Below are positions 23,850-37,264 of a DNA stretch of 64,000 nt, piece by piece. The stretch comes from Numida meleagris (taxonomy: Eukaryota > Chordata > Aves > Galliformes > Numididae), in NCBI RefSeq assembly GCF_002078875.1, contig NC_034414.1, positions 12,900,355 through 12,964,354 on the forward strand. Direction: 5' to 3'. Position 1 is the stretch's first letter. Each line of letters starts with the position of its first letter. The notes beneath the pieces were generated by a model. The model worked only from the letters and a program-made list of their open reading frames with translations, made no database searches and was not told the origin of the DNA. A program made the position numbers and the translations under genes.

Positions 23850-26800
23850 AGGCTCTCAAACCAGCTCATCCACTACTTTGTCTATAAGCTTTGTGGAGGA
23901 TCAGTCAGGGAAATGATCACAAACTCACAGATCTTATTATTGCGCTCCAGAGTTTGTTCCTTTCTTTCCACAGCTCATTCCAATGTGATTTTTGGATGTC
24001 AAAAGCTGATGGCAACAAGACAAATTATCCTCAAGCATGTGTTCTGAAACTACTTCCCTGGTTGGTAAGTATGATGTTTGATATTAACTTTGATTCTTCA
24101 AACTTTGCTGGGAAGTAATTTTTTTATGAGAATGTCTCCTTTCCATCCAATATCCATCACTGATTTAAACTAAGCAATCCTGGTTCCTCTCTGTCCACCT
24201 ACCCCCTGGAAAAGAGCATTTCCTAAAAACACAACAGTTTGGTCAGGCAGTGTTTTGCAGTGGTGAGGCAGCACAGGACTATTTTTCAAGCAAAGTCTTG
24301 CGTTTTTGTCATCAGCCTGAATGACTGAGGAAAGCAAAAGGCAAAGGAAACTGCAGTAACTCCGTAGATCTATAGATGTCACCAGCCTTTCACTCCAGCC
24401 TTCCCCAGCTGTTCTCTGGTACCTATCTCCCTTCAGCCATTAACTTTGTAGCTCCGGCAGGACTGTTAGGATGATGAAAAACTACATAGTATAAATCAAG
24501 AGTTGCCAGCAATGAACTGTGCCTGGACAGGAGACACAAAATGGAAAATCTAAACGGTAACACATTTTTTTTCAATTACATCTTAAGCAAATGTACTTAC
24601 TTACTAGGAGTCAGAGAACCTCATGAATCTCTTTTTGGATATTGTCAGCTAAATCATTAGGGTATTTCCTGAGCTTTTTTTTTTTAAAAATAAATTATGG
24701 AGATTACTTGCAACACTTTTTCTCCTGGAATTCTCACAAATCCAAACCACGTAATTTCTGTTCACATGATATCCACAGCAAGCATGCACTGTTCTCTTTC
24801 AAGCTGGAAATTTTCCTACAAAATGGCAAGGGCAGTTAGAAAGGGAAATTAAAGAAGAAAAATGTCTCACTTATCCTTGCAGAGAATGACTTATGTCTGC
24901 TAACAAACACTGAATAAGGAGAAATGATGTGAAGATAGGGCAAGGTGGGAGGGAAAAGAAGAATAAGAAGATGAGTTTTTGTTGCATAAATGTAACCTTC
25001 TTAATTAACAACTTTCTTGAATGTTCTGTGAAAACACCCAAGAATTTCACTTTTGATTCCCTTGGGGAGCAGCTGTATCTGTGCTAGAGAGGGTGTTACT
25101 ATATGGGCTGTGCTGCCATCCCACAGCACATACGTCCACTTGATGGTATTGAAGAGAGATTGTCTCCTGTAATCAGACTCCTGCTTACTGCTTGAGCACA
25201 ATTGATCTCTATTACATGCTGTGCTAATGGAAAGAAGTACACTGAGGTCAAGTTTGTACTACAGTGTTTGGCTAGAATAATTGCCAGCTGGCGGTGTGGG
25301 AAGAAGGGGAGGAAAGTACCTCAATGTAACAAGGCTTTCAGAGAAATTCCTTTAGTCATCATATAAGAAGTATCTGCAAGGGATTTTGCCAACATAACTG
25401 GAAATTGGCTATGACTCTTGGAGGCAAGCCCTCACCAAAGAAACTGTGCTTAGAAAACATACAGTCATCAGTCCCAGGGAACTGTTCTGTCATAGGCTTT
25501 GATCCCTGCTAGAGGCACTTCTGAAACTGCCCTAAACAGGGGTACTTTCTCAGCTTGAAGTTTAAGTAATGCACAAGGACTGGGATTGAGAGATCAGAAA
25601 CAGAAGTTAGGAGAGGGGTAGGTCGTGGCAAGGTGGGCTGTGGGGCCTGGCTGCTGGCATCCTTAGGCCAGTGGTTTGTCCATGAGATCAGAGAGTTGGC
25701 TAGCACACTGCATAGTGCATCAAATGCTGTACAGAGCAGGACAGTGTCTTTTCTCTTGCATTTTGAGCAAGTTTCTCCAAGTAGGGAGGAATAAACAAAT
25801 AAATAGAAAGCTTCCTTTTTCCTTTCCTTCAGAACTTGTTTTCTTAACACAACTTTTAATATTGAAAAACTTTGTTTCTCAAACCTCAATGTTGAGAGTT
25901 CAGATTAGATCAGCTGGTAATGATACTGCAGTTACCTCACTTAATAATTAATTGGCATCTTTCACGGTTTGCCTTTCACCTTTTGGATAGAGCTGTATCC
26001 TAATTTGGTATACCAGGATATATTGCACTGTAATCTCACTGAGAGTGAAGATGTTACTATGAATTTACACTGATGTAAAAGAATGTAGAATTTTTCTCAA
26101 GAAGACATGCAGTAAAAACAAATGAAAATCTACTACTCAGAATTATAGTATGTTTTTCTTATTATGATGTTCATTCAGAATTTGAATCTTGGAACTTGAA
26201 TTTCAGATCTTCTACCACCTGACCCAAAACAAAAACCACACAGCTGTGTTTGTTGCTGCTTGGTAATATATTTTTTTCCAGGAAAACACAGCTTAAGCTC
26301 AGCTCTACTGAAATAACTGGTTGTTTGTGCTTAATAATGCTGCCTGAAAAGAGGCAAGTATCTGCCTATGCCAGGGATCTTGCTGTTTAACTCTGGTGCA
26401 GTGCAATAATGTGTCAAATATGGATCTGAAGCAATGCTTTAAAATCCTTTTCACGGAGAAGAAAATGAAAAACTAGAAGGATGTGATGAGGAAGTGCTTA
26501 ATTTGGGTTTGTGATTAGATGCAAGGCAAAACATTCTATTCAAAAAAAGGTTCCACCACCTGAGAGCCTGCAGATGTTCAGGTGGGAGTAGAAATGCTAA
26601 GAACAGAAGAGACAATTTTCTGCAGAAGTACAAAACCATGAGAGTAATTCATTCACCATATTGACTGTGACACATTGCTTAAACCCTGAGAGATATCTAT
26701 TATATAGATTCTTATCTCAAAGTTGAGAAAGGCACAAAGATCTTGGAATGCTAAAGCTGAGGTTTTGGAAGGAGTCAACAAGACCACAAGTGCTTTCAGT

Positions 26801-26930
26801 GGTTTTACAGAGAGGATAAAATGGCCTAGTAATTGAAAATGGATCTTGTTAGTAGACAGCCACAAAAAGCTAGTTTGATTTGTTCTCTTGCATGTAGTGC
26901 AGTTAGGAGTCTAGGAACTATCCCGAACCA
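23850..26930. other. Intergenic DNA, nothing recognised
   Basis: AT-rich sequence with only chance-length ORFs (the longest is 126 codons on the minus strand at 25509-25889, with no recognised domain). No repeat family or RNA gene was identified. Confidence 0.55.
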
Positions 26931-26937
26931 CTGCATT

Positions 26938-27218
26938 CTGGCTCTTCTCAGTGGTGTCCAGTGACAGAACAAGGGCAATGGACATAAACTGGAATGTAGA
27001 AAGTGCTTTCTGCACATGAGAAAGAACTTCTTTACATTGAAGACAACAGAGCATTGGAACAAGCTGGCCAGAGAGACTGCAGAGTCTCTTCTGGAGGTAT
27101 TTGAAATCCACGTAGATGCATTCCTGTGTAACTCCAAGGAACCTGCTTTAGCAGGAGGGTTGGACTAGATGACCTCCAGAGGTCCTTTTCAACCATTACA
27201 ATTCTCTGATTCTGTGGC
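26938..27218 (+). mobile_element. CR1 LINE 3' end
   Basis: The segment follows the CR1 3' region closely: GGCTCTTCTCAGTGGTGTCC, CCAGTGACAGAACAAGGGC, a GGAACAAGCTGGCCAGAGAG block, then GGTTGGACTAGATGACCTCC and a terminal ATTCTCTGATTCTGTG tail. CR1 copies in birds are usually 5'-truncated and end in short direct repeats instead of poly(A), as here. It is non-coding. Confidence 0.9.
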
Positions 27219-27219
27219 C

Positions 27220-30200
27220 AGGTTAACTTAGTCTTCAAGGCAGTGATGACTGGAGATGGGCTTGGAGATGTGCATGGGAGATTCACAAACTGTTTGTAGC
27301 CATCCCCATGTTTAAAAGGCAGAAGAAAACAAGCTTTTCATCTCTTATCTCAGTAGAAAGTTTGGATCTACTCTTTTTTCTGAAACCTACTCATGAACAG
27401 ACAAAGACTTCTGGATATTTCTGTGATGTGTGATTGAAAAAGGAGGCATTATGTTGTATATTTACACCAATATTTTGTTTTTAATTGACATAAAGGGAGA
27501 TCTGTTTGACTATCCATTGCATTAGTCAAGATGAGATGCGTTGCAATGAATACTGAATGAATAAAGGTGGAACACCAAGAATAAAATGTAACCACTTAAC
27601 ATATCTTAGGGTTTCCTTGTATTAGGCTATTGAAATTAACTGACGTAGTACAAACCTTCATGGCTTGTGGCATGTCTATTTTTGCTTAAAAACAGTGGAA
27701 CTGTAAGCACAATCTAACCCACTTGTCTAAAATTGGTTTACCTAGAACTTGCTAAAAAACCAGCTGACAAAGTTCTCTAAAACAGTTTTGCTAGTTGCCA
27801 GTTAGAGTAGCACAGGTCCATTTTCACTGGATACTCTTGCACCACATTCAATTAGGGGTAAATATTTCTGAGGACGCATGGACAGACATCTCCAAACAAC
27901 TAATACAGTTTGTAAATAAGTTTGTCTTTTTGTTGAAGCCATTTTAAACAAGCTCACAGGCTTTGCAATCTGAAAGAAATTGTGCACAAATGAATCTTTG
28001 ATGTGATTATTTACTTTTATCTTCCAAGACCATACTTCACTGTAGGGAGGAGTAAATTCTACCTGGATGATATGCGCCAGTTTGCTAGAAAGTAGAATTA
28101 AGCAGCAGAAGTGCAATAGCAAAACCAAAGTGCTGAGGTCACAGATTTTGCCTGTGAATTAGGCTTAATCTTAATTATCCAAAATCAAATGCCAATTAAA
28201 GGCATACTCATTCCAAAAACAAAATAAATTAACTTGTAACCAATTTAGATGAGCTAATGTGAATTTCAAATATTATGATTGTATCACAGGATGAGTTTTG
28301 AAACAATGAACTTTGAATTCTGTGTTGCAAATACTTACTCCAGAAGCTTGGTTCACGCAGCAACTTGAGAAACAATATTAGAGGGTCCAAATTTCCCTTC
28401 ATTTACTTTGACTACTATAGATTAACAAGATTTGAAGGCAGGTTGAGTGTGTGTATTCTTTAATCACAGCTCAGGCTGCTGTCCTTGCAGTGAGCTTGTG
28501 GAACTAAAACACAGCCTGCACAAAGCAAGCAGCCAGCTTGGGCTAAGAAGGCTGAGAATCTGCTGCTTCCCTCACTGGTCTGTTCGAAGGGTTAGTCACT
28601 CTTTCTTAAAAATGTGTTACTTATTTCCCATCTGGCATCCAGATATGGGAATGTATGTCAGAATAGCTTTGCTGACTGTACTGTGCTACTCCTGATGAGA
28701 GGAAAACCAGACCTAAGATCTGTTTGCCACTGGTCCTGAGCTGAAGAGCCTGTTAGTGCTACAGTTCTGAGCCAGCTACTCCAGTCAGTGAGCTGGGATC
28801 TTCATTACTGTCTTATTACTTTCCTCTGTTTGTTCCACTAGGTGAACATTTGTTCTATGAGTCAGCCCTTACATGCGTGTTCTACGCACTCTTTTTTTTC
28901 CCCTTCTCCCCCAGTGGAGAAACATCACAAGCTACAATGATGCAAGGTCTGCCATTTCCGCAAGCAGTTCATCCTGCTTGTTTGCAAGTTATTCCTACTT
29001 TGTGAGACACAAATGCTCATGTGCACACAAAAACATGAGCAAACCTAACCTAGATCTCTCTCAAAAACTTTTGCTGAAAGCTATCAGTTATCCCATATAG
29101 AGATAGACCTTTAAAAAACCAAACAGGTTAATCTATCCTGATCCACAGGATCAGGAAATTAGTGTATGCTGGATCAGGCAGTTACTAGAGAGTGGCAGAC
29201 TTTTCTTTTACACCAGTAATTCTATATGAAAATATCTAGATAATAATCTTTTTAACACTTGTACTACAATATGATTTTGTGATATTGCTATTAATCTTGT
29301 AATTACATCGCCATCTGGTGCCTGCTAGCATCATATGACAAGCTGCTGTAAGGGCAGTGTTTCTATGACGATTTCCGCAGCAAATGCTGTGGTGTTAATG
29401 TAAAACATGGGGCTTGAAAGATTTCTTCTGAGAGGAGCAGGATGGGCAGAGTCTATACAAAAATGCTGGATTCTCTGTGTCTGATGATTTTGGAATATGC
29501 TGGTTGACATCATCCTCAGTGCCATTTGTGAAGCAGGAATAGCCCTGTAACTTACTGCAGTGGTGGATTTCCTAGGGAGCACTGAGTTGGAGGCTGCTGC
29601 TTCTGTTAGTGCTACACAGTACAACATATGATGCAGATCAGACCATGGGCAAAAGCATCACTTCCTCTTCATCCTGGTGCTTGAGAAGTCTGGTTTTTGA
29701 ATACCCTTCAAACATAGAAGGGTTCCTTTCTCTTTTTTCTGTGATGGAAGGGAATTGAATCACTAACTAGAAGCCAGATTCAACTTCCCTTAAAGTGAAT
29801 TTGTTCTTGATGGTGGGAGAAGACCCACAAGGTTTCACAACTAGGACTTAACTTGTGCTACACTGCACACATGGAGAAGGAAGAGGGAAAGACAGGACAT
29901 ACTGCCACTCTCTGGATGTGCTGGACAAATTGCCTCAACAGCTGTTTTGATTTTTTCTTTTATTTGGTTTCATGATTTGGGATCGCTTCCGTGCAGGCTT
30001 GCTACAAAGAAAACTATTTCTGTGCCCTTTTGTGCTGTGAAGTCTGCGTCCACACCAACTTGGCTGAAGGAGTCTGTGCTGCTGTGACTCAAGAGAGTCT
30101 GGAACAGCCTCCTCCTCACATCCTTTTTGCACATTGTCTTGAGGGGAATTCTTGCGGACGACACCCAGACACCATCCCATGCTGCGCTGCTCTAAGTAGA

Positions 30201-31690
30201 GTTTCGCAATTGCCTTACTGTGCAGAAGGGAACAAGGAACTTGGCCACAACCATTTCCGAAGCTCCTTACGCTGTGCTGTGCTTTATCAGAGCTTTTGTG
30301 TTCCAGGCATAGTGGAGGTGCCAGCTCACCCTTCTACTGCAAAATGGGCACTTCAGGCAAGAGAAGCAGTCTCCTGTGTCTTGCCTCATGCTGCCACCAC
30401 CAAAAGCTTGAGGTAGGGAAGTCAACTAGGCAATGTCATGAGAGGGCGGTGGGGCAGTTTGTTAGCTAGCATCAGGGGAATGTGGGGCAGTTGAGAAGTT
30501 TGAGGCAGTGATAAGCCCTAAGAACCCTATGAGTTTTTCTAGAGAACTGTCTCCTGGTAGAGAAGAATGAGGCAAATCAAAACGTAGAAGGAAGAGGGCT
30601 CGTTAAAGCAGTGTATTCTGGAGTAGAAGGATTAATCTGGGGAGGATGGCAAATTCAGTGCTCTGGGGTCACTTTGGAGGTGATCAACTTCTGAAAACGG
30701 TGCTTGATTCTTCACAGCCCACATTCCCTCTCCCTCCTAGAGTATGGTGTTTCCGTGTGGAGGCGATGGTATAGCCATCTACCCCCATAGAGACCATTTC
30801 ACGATCTCAATTTTTTGGCTGTTATACCAGCCACAGTCTTCCCATGGAAACAAGCAGCTCTTACTTCCAGATGCTGACTAACATCTTGCATAGGTGGCCC
30901 ACTCCAAATACTTGGCTGAGGAGAGCAGTCACCCTTGAACTCACCTCTGATCGTTTCTTCGTGCCTTATCCTAATCATTTATTTATACCTTTTTCTGGGT
31001 AGAGGTCAGTGTGCAGCACTTCCCGGTTTCCTGCAGCCTTTGCTCCTCAGTACTCTGCAAGTAACTCTGTCCCACCTAGCATGGCCTATTTAACCAAGAA
31101 AGTGTCTCTAGGAATTGGTAGTCCTATCTGGTCCCCAGACCTGGATTTCAGAGGTGTTAAGTACTTGCAGATTCAGTTAACTTTGTTTAGAGCTGCTATG
31201 GTTCAGGAGCTTAGCGGTCAGGTTCCTGATAAATAACCCAGCACTGCCAGCCAAATCCGAGCTTACATTCGTCAGCCAAGTTAAAGGAATTAGTCGTATT
31301 GACACCAGATGAGAATCTGGCCCCAAAATATTTGTAAGGCAAAGAGCGGAAAACACGGAAAACTTTCATAGATATTCTGTTTAATGTTTTGTAAACCTTC
31401 CTGCTATGTTGCTAGGAGGATTTTAATACATCAATGCATTTAAAGTAGATCTCAGTGAGATGTTTGAAACCAGAGCCAATTCTTCCCCCACCCTGAACTT
31501 CCTTATTGTTCCCGTCACCATTTCAGCTCTCTCCTGCCTGGAAAAGACCCCTCTGCTGACCCACTTCCTGCCTACATAGCAGCACTAGGAACTGCACAAG
31601 GAATCCTTGTTTTACTTCACTTCAGATGCTGACATTGCATTTTGCAGCTAGCCAGGCTTCATCTGGAGAGTACAGCTCTTGCGTTTCCTG
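27220..31690. other. Intergenic DNA, no supported gene
   Basis: No recognised repeat or exon. The one item of note is a 141-codon cysteine-rich ORF on the plus strand at 29991-30416, overlapped by minus-strand ORFs; nothing in it was recognised and it is treated as chance (see findings). Confidence 0.5.
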
Positions 31691-31693
31691 ATG

Positions 31694-31750
31694 TGAGTCA
31701 GTTGTGAGGAAAGTGTTTAACCTTTTGTCAAAGGTTAAACATATAAAAGG
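31694..31750 (+). promoter_or_regulatory. AP-1 site, perfect hairpin and TATA box cluster
   Basis: Three elements lie within 57 bases: TGAGTCA (31694-31700), a consensus AP-1 site; an 11-bp perfect inverted repeat GTTTAACCTTT / AAAGGTTAAAC (31715-31725 and 31730-31740) with a 4-base loop; and ATATAAAAGG (31741-31750), a consensus TATA box. No CpG island or coding ORF follows. This may be an orphan or retroviral-type promoter, or an enhancer. The motifs are read directly; function is inference. Confidence 0.4.
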
Positions 31751-33067
31751 GGAATGTGAAGCTCTTGTATTCCTGTTGTTGCCACATTAAAGAGACCAGC
31801 TTTCACGGCTGAGCTAAATCTCACTTTTTTTTTTGGATATTTCTTTCCGTATCTAATTCAAAGCTGCAGTTTACTGCACTTGTTAAGGAAAGCATGAGTT
31901 TGAACAGGGCTGTATGACAAAGGTCGTTCTCTGACTGTTTCCATTGTACTTTTTTTCCTCTTAATAGTCCTCTCCATCTTTATTCCCCACCTCTCAACGG
32001 ATTTGGAAATGTTTGGACCCTTCCAAACTGTCATTTGTATTCAATGAGCCACTTAGAATTTCTTAAAATCATCTGTTTCTATAAAATATAAAGTATTTTG
32101 GAGGAAAATAAACTGCAAACATGCTTGTGCTCCAAACATTCTATTCATTCCTACTTGTTCTTACTGACACAATATCATTTTAATCCATCTTTCTCCGCTG
32201 CTTGACTGAGTACGCTGAGTATACTGTCTTATCTGTAATTAACAAGATTGACGACTTACCTATGTTACCTACGATCGTGTACCTCTTCCCTCTGATTAAA
32301 TACTTAATGACATACTCTTGTCATTACCTACGTGACTCTGCTACAGAGCTTAGCCTGGTTTTGCTCTGTGTTGACAGCTTTTGTCTTTTGTAAAATATAG
32401 GAATGCAGCTGTTACTGTTTAGAGACAATTCTACTGGTGACCTGCTTGTGGGTCTGCAGCAATTATACCACTGATAATTTGTTATTGTTTGGCTTCGTGC
32501 CATGAAATAACCCAAGGCAATAAATTGACAGTGGTGCCCTTCAGTCCATCTTCTGCAGAGACTCAGGCATAGCAAATGTGACTTGTGGCAATGCCTTGAT
32601 TTCGTGTCATCTCCTCTTCTTTAGATAAAGACCTAATGAGGCAGATAATAAATGCTCCTATACATGGATGTTTGCACAAATCTTTTAATCTTCAGAGATC
32701 AAGTAATTTCTTAACATCTTGAAGGTACCCACATTTTCAAGTGCAGTCCAGAATGTTTTCCCTAAAATATCACTTCAGGTCCTAGGACCAGGATAGTTGA
32801 AATTATGTTGCAGTAATGTGGCTTTTTGCTGAGAACGGGACTTCAGCAGGGCTATGTTACTTGAGGTCTGGCATAGTGTTTCTGTATGATGTTGAGAGCA
32901 GTGCCATGGAGAAGAGCTTCCTGTCTCTACACAGGTGCTGCTTTTTGAGGGATGAACAGACTGCAACTAACCAGTACAGTGTCTAGAGACACAACCAGAA
33001 GCTGAATGTCATTCTTGCATGGCTCAGCAACGGCTTTAACCATTAACCATCTATCTGCATGCGTGGA

Positions 33068-33188
33068 AACTCACAACAGCCTCTGCCTCCCAAGTATTAT
33101 TATCTTTTCCATTTTACAGATAAGAAAGCTGAGACAAAGAGTGGTCAAGGTTATCCAGCAAGTCTGTGAGAGAGCCAGGGACAGAATC
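33068..33188 (-). repeat. MIR-like (CORE-SINE) fossil
   Basis: The plus strand reads ACTCACAACAGCCTCTG, TATTATTATCTTTTCC, ATTTTACAGATAAGAAAGCT, GAGACAAAGAGTGGTCAAGG and then GCCAGGGACAGAATC. This is the complement of the MIR consensus over most of its length (TCACAACAACCC ... ATTATTATCCCCATTTTACAGATGAGGAAACTGAGGC ... GCCAGGATTTGAA). It is the best-preserved SINE fossil in the window. Confidence 0.8.
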
Positions 33189-33770
33189 TACTGTAACTGC
33201 TAACTGCAGGTTTGCTCTTGAATCTCTGTTGCTCAAGGCCCCCATCCTGGCAGAAAATTAGGTATTTTTTGTCTGGCCTGGGTCCTTCTGTGGCTCTAGC
33301 ATTGTGTTGTAAGTAGGCAGCTCCATACAACAATTTTGCCAGGCTGTAAGGCTATGGTCTTGAAAGGGAAAGGAGGATAAACAAGAGGTAAACAAAAAAG
33401 AAAAATGAGAAACGTCATTCCCAAGGGAGTGTTTCTGATAATCTGTTAACTTTTCATTGGTGTATTCATAACTACTTCCGAAAAATGTCACAAACTCATA
33501 GCAAAGCAGCTTGAACCTCTGCTGATGAATTGAAGGAAATTTGTTCTAAAGAAAATACATCACATGAAGTTAACCCACAATACTGGATCAGCCAAAAACA
33601 ACACCACGGAACAGGAATTCCTTTAATTTAACAATACCATAATCTCTTTGCAGGCTGAGCAGTAACATTATAAACTGCACATATAACACCTTTCCTTTCA
33701 GCTGAAATTTGGCAGTGGTGAGTTCTAACAGAAACACTCCCCAAATTAACCTTAATCTTCAGCCTGGATG

Positions 33771-33815
33771 CTTTCTTTCTTTCCTTCCTTTCTTTCTTTC
33801 CTTCTTTTTTTTTTC
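33771..33815 (+). repeat. (CTTT)n / (CCTT)n pyrimidine microsatellite
   Basis: Forty-five bases of pyrimidines in CTTT and CCTT units ending in a T run. It is a simple repeat. Confidence 0.9.
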
Positions 33816-36217
33816 CTGATTATGAGAGTTTATGGATTCCTATGTTTTATTTCCAGACAAATAAATAATGAGATATTTGAAATATACTGCAGAACAGTTC
33901 AAAGCTGGCACTGTGAATACTGCATTGCATGAACTGTGGAGGAATGATAATTTTCCATTGCTCTCCTATATGCTTCAGTCACTGTAGTTCTGCCTCCTGC
34001 AAGGTCATCTCAGTCTGGCTGTACTTCCCTTAATTACATTGCTTTCTTTGAAAGGACAGAGTAAGTGCTGTGAAACACGCTGTCAAAAACTTATGTACCA
34101 CTTTCAATTGGTTCTTCTTTTACATCATAATTAAATATCTCCTGGCCCAAAACTAACTCCTTGCGAAGATAGATTAAAAGAGCTCTTTGTGGTGACTTCC
34201 TCGTGCTCTGAAATTTGTGGTGATACAAAGCAGACACAATACAGAAAAAGCACAGAACAGCTTCATGACCATCACTATGGCTTCTGGCCTGCAGTAGTAG
34301 CTTTGATTTCTTCAATGTTCCTGTGGAGTGGTTTGGAGAAATAGACCTGAGTGAAGATCTGTAGCACATACACAAATCTGTCTCCTTGTGCACGTGACAG
34401 CCCATGCTTTTTGACCCCTGTAGAAGGAATTGCTACATATGAACACATGCAGTTCCTGTACATTGCTACTCATGATCTTCTGCACTTCCCTGGCTCTGAG
34501 ACCTCAGTATACCAGTAATGCTGTCATCCACTTGGACTCAGATTTCTTCTGTCTAACTCAGTGCCTGAGGTAGGAGTGTAGTAACACCAGGCTTTGTAGG
34601 TTAATGATTCAAGGTCGCACGAATATCTACAATACAGAATCTGTGATACTAGTGGATTTTTGGGTAAGGGATCAGTGAACAGCAGGAAAAGGTTGCTTAC
34701 ATGAGCAGGGATCTTTTTTCTCCTTTTCTCTCTTTTCTCTTAAAACTCCCTTCTGACCAGCTAGATCCCTAGATACCAGATAAAGAGGCAAACGAAGTGA
34801 CAACTGAAAAAGGTCCCAAATATATTTTTCTTTTGTAAATCTCAGATTTGTGGAAAGCTGGCTCAAGCAGTTTGGAGGTAGAAGGTTGCTAGGATAACAA
34901 GAAGTAGGCAGTTGGGAAAGACAGTAGAGATTGGAGAAAAAATGAAGGTCAATAACTGATAGAGGTGATGAAAGCAGTCTAAGATATATCTCTGTTTCTC
35001 ACTTTCTCTTCTCTATGTTTAACTGTTTAAACTTCTAGGAGCTCCGTAGTTTCTTTACTTTTAAATGTAACATCTCTGTACCAGTAGGTTTCCGTCATCT
35101 TAACTGCCAACGCCTACTTGCTTTCACAGTAGGGCTGTTCTTCTAGCTGCCAAAGGAGTCTGGTGATCTGGATTACAAGGGACCAAAAGGACGAGGATCA
35201 GATATCAGACTGAATGTGGAGTGAGGAAATTACATGTGACCTGAATCTGCTCACATTTTTGCTGTGAAAAAATCCTGTTTAAGTCAAGAGGAGTACACAG
35301 GAATGTTGTTCAGTCCTAAGTGTTTGCTGATGTAGATTTTTAATGAAGGAGAAGAACATCAAATATTCTAAAAGAAGATAAAACAAAAATACGTGAGGCG
35401 ATCTGAAACAAACTCAGTAGAAACTTTTGCCTGATAAGCAGAAAAGTGGCACTGCAAAACTTTGTAGAGCAGTTATCCGCAATGGCAGTCTGAGAAAATA
35501 TAGGGTAGTGTAGCTACTAGGTCTGATCTTGGTCCTGCAAAGACTCCTAGGAATTTGAGCATTGTCTGGGAAGCACTCCTGAATGTGTTTATTTCTTAGT
35601 ATGCTCAAAATCCTCTGTATATTATTCTCCAGGAGTAAGTCCAGAATGAGGTTTTGTATTTCATCTTCTTTCAGCAGTACAGTCAAGAAAGAGTTTTCTG
35701 CATCATGGAGAATAAGAATGGCCTGCTCATGAACAGAATGAGAGAAATGAAGGCACTGTGCTAGCAGGCCATGTTGTCAATGGTACTGCTTACATAAAGG
35801 AAGAAATCAGTTCTAGTTAGCAGAATTAAATTGCAGAACCTTTTCACCTTGAGTTTGAAGGGCTCTGTCTTCTCAGGATAAATCTGGCTCTAAATATCCA
35901 TCACAGATCATATAATTTGACTGCAGGTAACTAGGAGACATTACCTTGTGAAGCTATGAAAAATCAGAGATCGGTCCTGACCTGGACCCTTACCAAACAG
36001 TTATTTCCTATACAACATTAGGCTTCACAGGGAGGGACGTCTCTGAGGCAAAGCAATTACTTCTTTTGCCATTGTTCTAAACAGTGTTGGCTATAGCAGA
36101 GCTTCCATGTTCATTTATCTTAAAACAAAACCAATCTTTCCACTCACAGCATCTGTACATCTACAACTGTAGCCACAGACTACTAAATCCCTGTATGTAC
36201 TTGTCAGTTATATGGGC
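33816..36217. other. Intergenic DNA, nothing recognised
   Basis: AT-rich sequence with short chance ORFs only and no repeat family recognised. Confidence 0.55.
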
Positions 36218-36232
36218 TTTTTTTTTTTTTTT
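36218..36232 (+). repeat. T15 run
   Basis: Fifteen consecutive T, 70 bases left of a MIR-like SINE. No relation between them is implied. Confidence 0.85.
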
Positions 36233-36299
36233 CCCTAACATCATAGAACAGTTTCAAGTCCATTTCAGAAAGAAAGATGATGCTTTGGAATTGGAACAG

Positions 36300-36450
36300 A
36301 AATGAGATAATCTGGGCTCATTTCCCAGTTCTGCCATGTACACCTGGTAGTCTTTGGGCAAGTCTTAGCTAGGTCTATTCTGAGCTATGTGGGACAGGCG
36401 CCTTCTCATTTGTCATGCATACATGCAGTGCTTAGCACAAAGGGGACTCC
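36300..36450 (+). repeat. MIR-like (CORE-SINE) fossil
   Basis: TAATCTGGGCTCATTTCCCA, GTTCTGCCATG, then TCTTTGGGCAAGTCTTAG match the MIR core in order (TCTGGGTTCAAATCCCAGCTCTGCCA ... CCTTGGGCAAGTCACTTAA). GCAGTGCTTAGCACAAAGG at about 36428-36446 matches the 3' part (CAGTGCTTAGCACA...). It is diverged and non-coding. Confidence 0.75.
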
Positions 36451-37172
36451 AACCACTCACGAGTAACCAGTGAACAGATGGTAATAAGTTGTCAGTGTGA
36501 CTAGGTATTCCCACTCTTGTCGTTTTTGTAGCAAATTTAATCTTAAAGAAAAATCCTGCCAGCAGTCTAAAAACAGAGATATGTAAAAGGAAAACTAAAA
36601 TATCTCTCTCCCAGCTCTAAAACGTAGAAAGACTTTCCACAGTAGGAACAGAGATGTTTGACTCACAGAAATGGAGTCAAAAAGTCTTTGGGGCCGGATA
36701 CTTCCTTAATCTCTCATTGCAATTCCCTCAGATGAGCTTTATACAATTAGGAGTTTCCCAACTTGGCAGTACTTCTGCACTGTCACAGTTGGAGATGACA
36801 TAATGAACTACTCTTACGCATATTCTCGAGCTCTTCTGAGTAAAAATAGTGACCCTCAGCTTTAATCTTCAGAACTTCGCGTCTCAGTGCAGCTATTCTG
36901 ATGACAAGGGTGAGCTGATCTGGCTAAGGCAGGAAACAGATGCATCCTTTTATTCTTAACACGAATTGTTGGGGTTTATTTTTTGGTTAGCTGCAGTCCT
37001 AATCTCACTTTTGATCGAGTGCAGAGGAAAAGAGTAATTAGTGAAGTATTAGCGTTATTATTATTTCCTGACATTAACTCTCCTTGCTACTTGTCCATCC
37101 TTTTCTCAGGCCCAGAAAAATGGTGTGTGAGCTTAGCATCGGAACAGCATTTTTTGCTGTTGGTCTGTCCCT

Positions 37173-37208
37173 GTGCTCTGAAGTAACACTGTGCTCTGAG
37201 GTAACACT
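37173..37208 (+). repeat. 18-bp tandem duplication
   Basis: GTGCTCTGAAGTAACACT is followed directly by GTGCTCTGAGGTAACACT, two copies with one mismatch. It lies just left of the poly(A) tract at 37230. Confidence 0.9.
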
Positions 37209-37229
37209 GCATTCGCTCTACTGAAGTGG

Positions 37230-37264
37230 AAAAAAAAAAAAAAAAAAAAAGTAAAAAAAAAAAA
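37230..37264 (+). repeat. Poly(A) tract with flanking near-direct repeats
   Basis: Twenty-one A, GT, then twelve A. TACTGAAGTGG ends at 37229 directly before it, and TACTGAATGTGG begins at 37272 shortly after, so the tract sits between imperfect 11/12-base direct repeats. This resembles the target-site duplication around the tail of a fully 5'-truncated retroposed molecule, but slippage of a simple repeat is an alternative. Confidence 0.7.
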
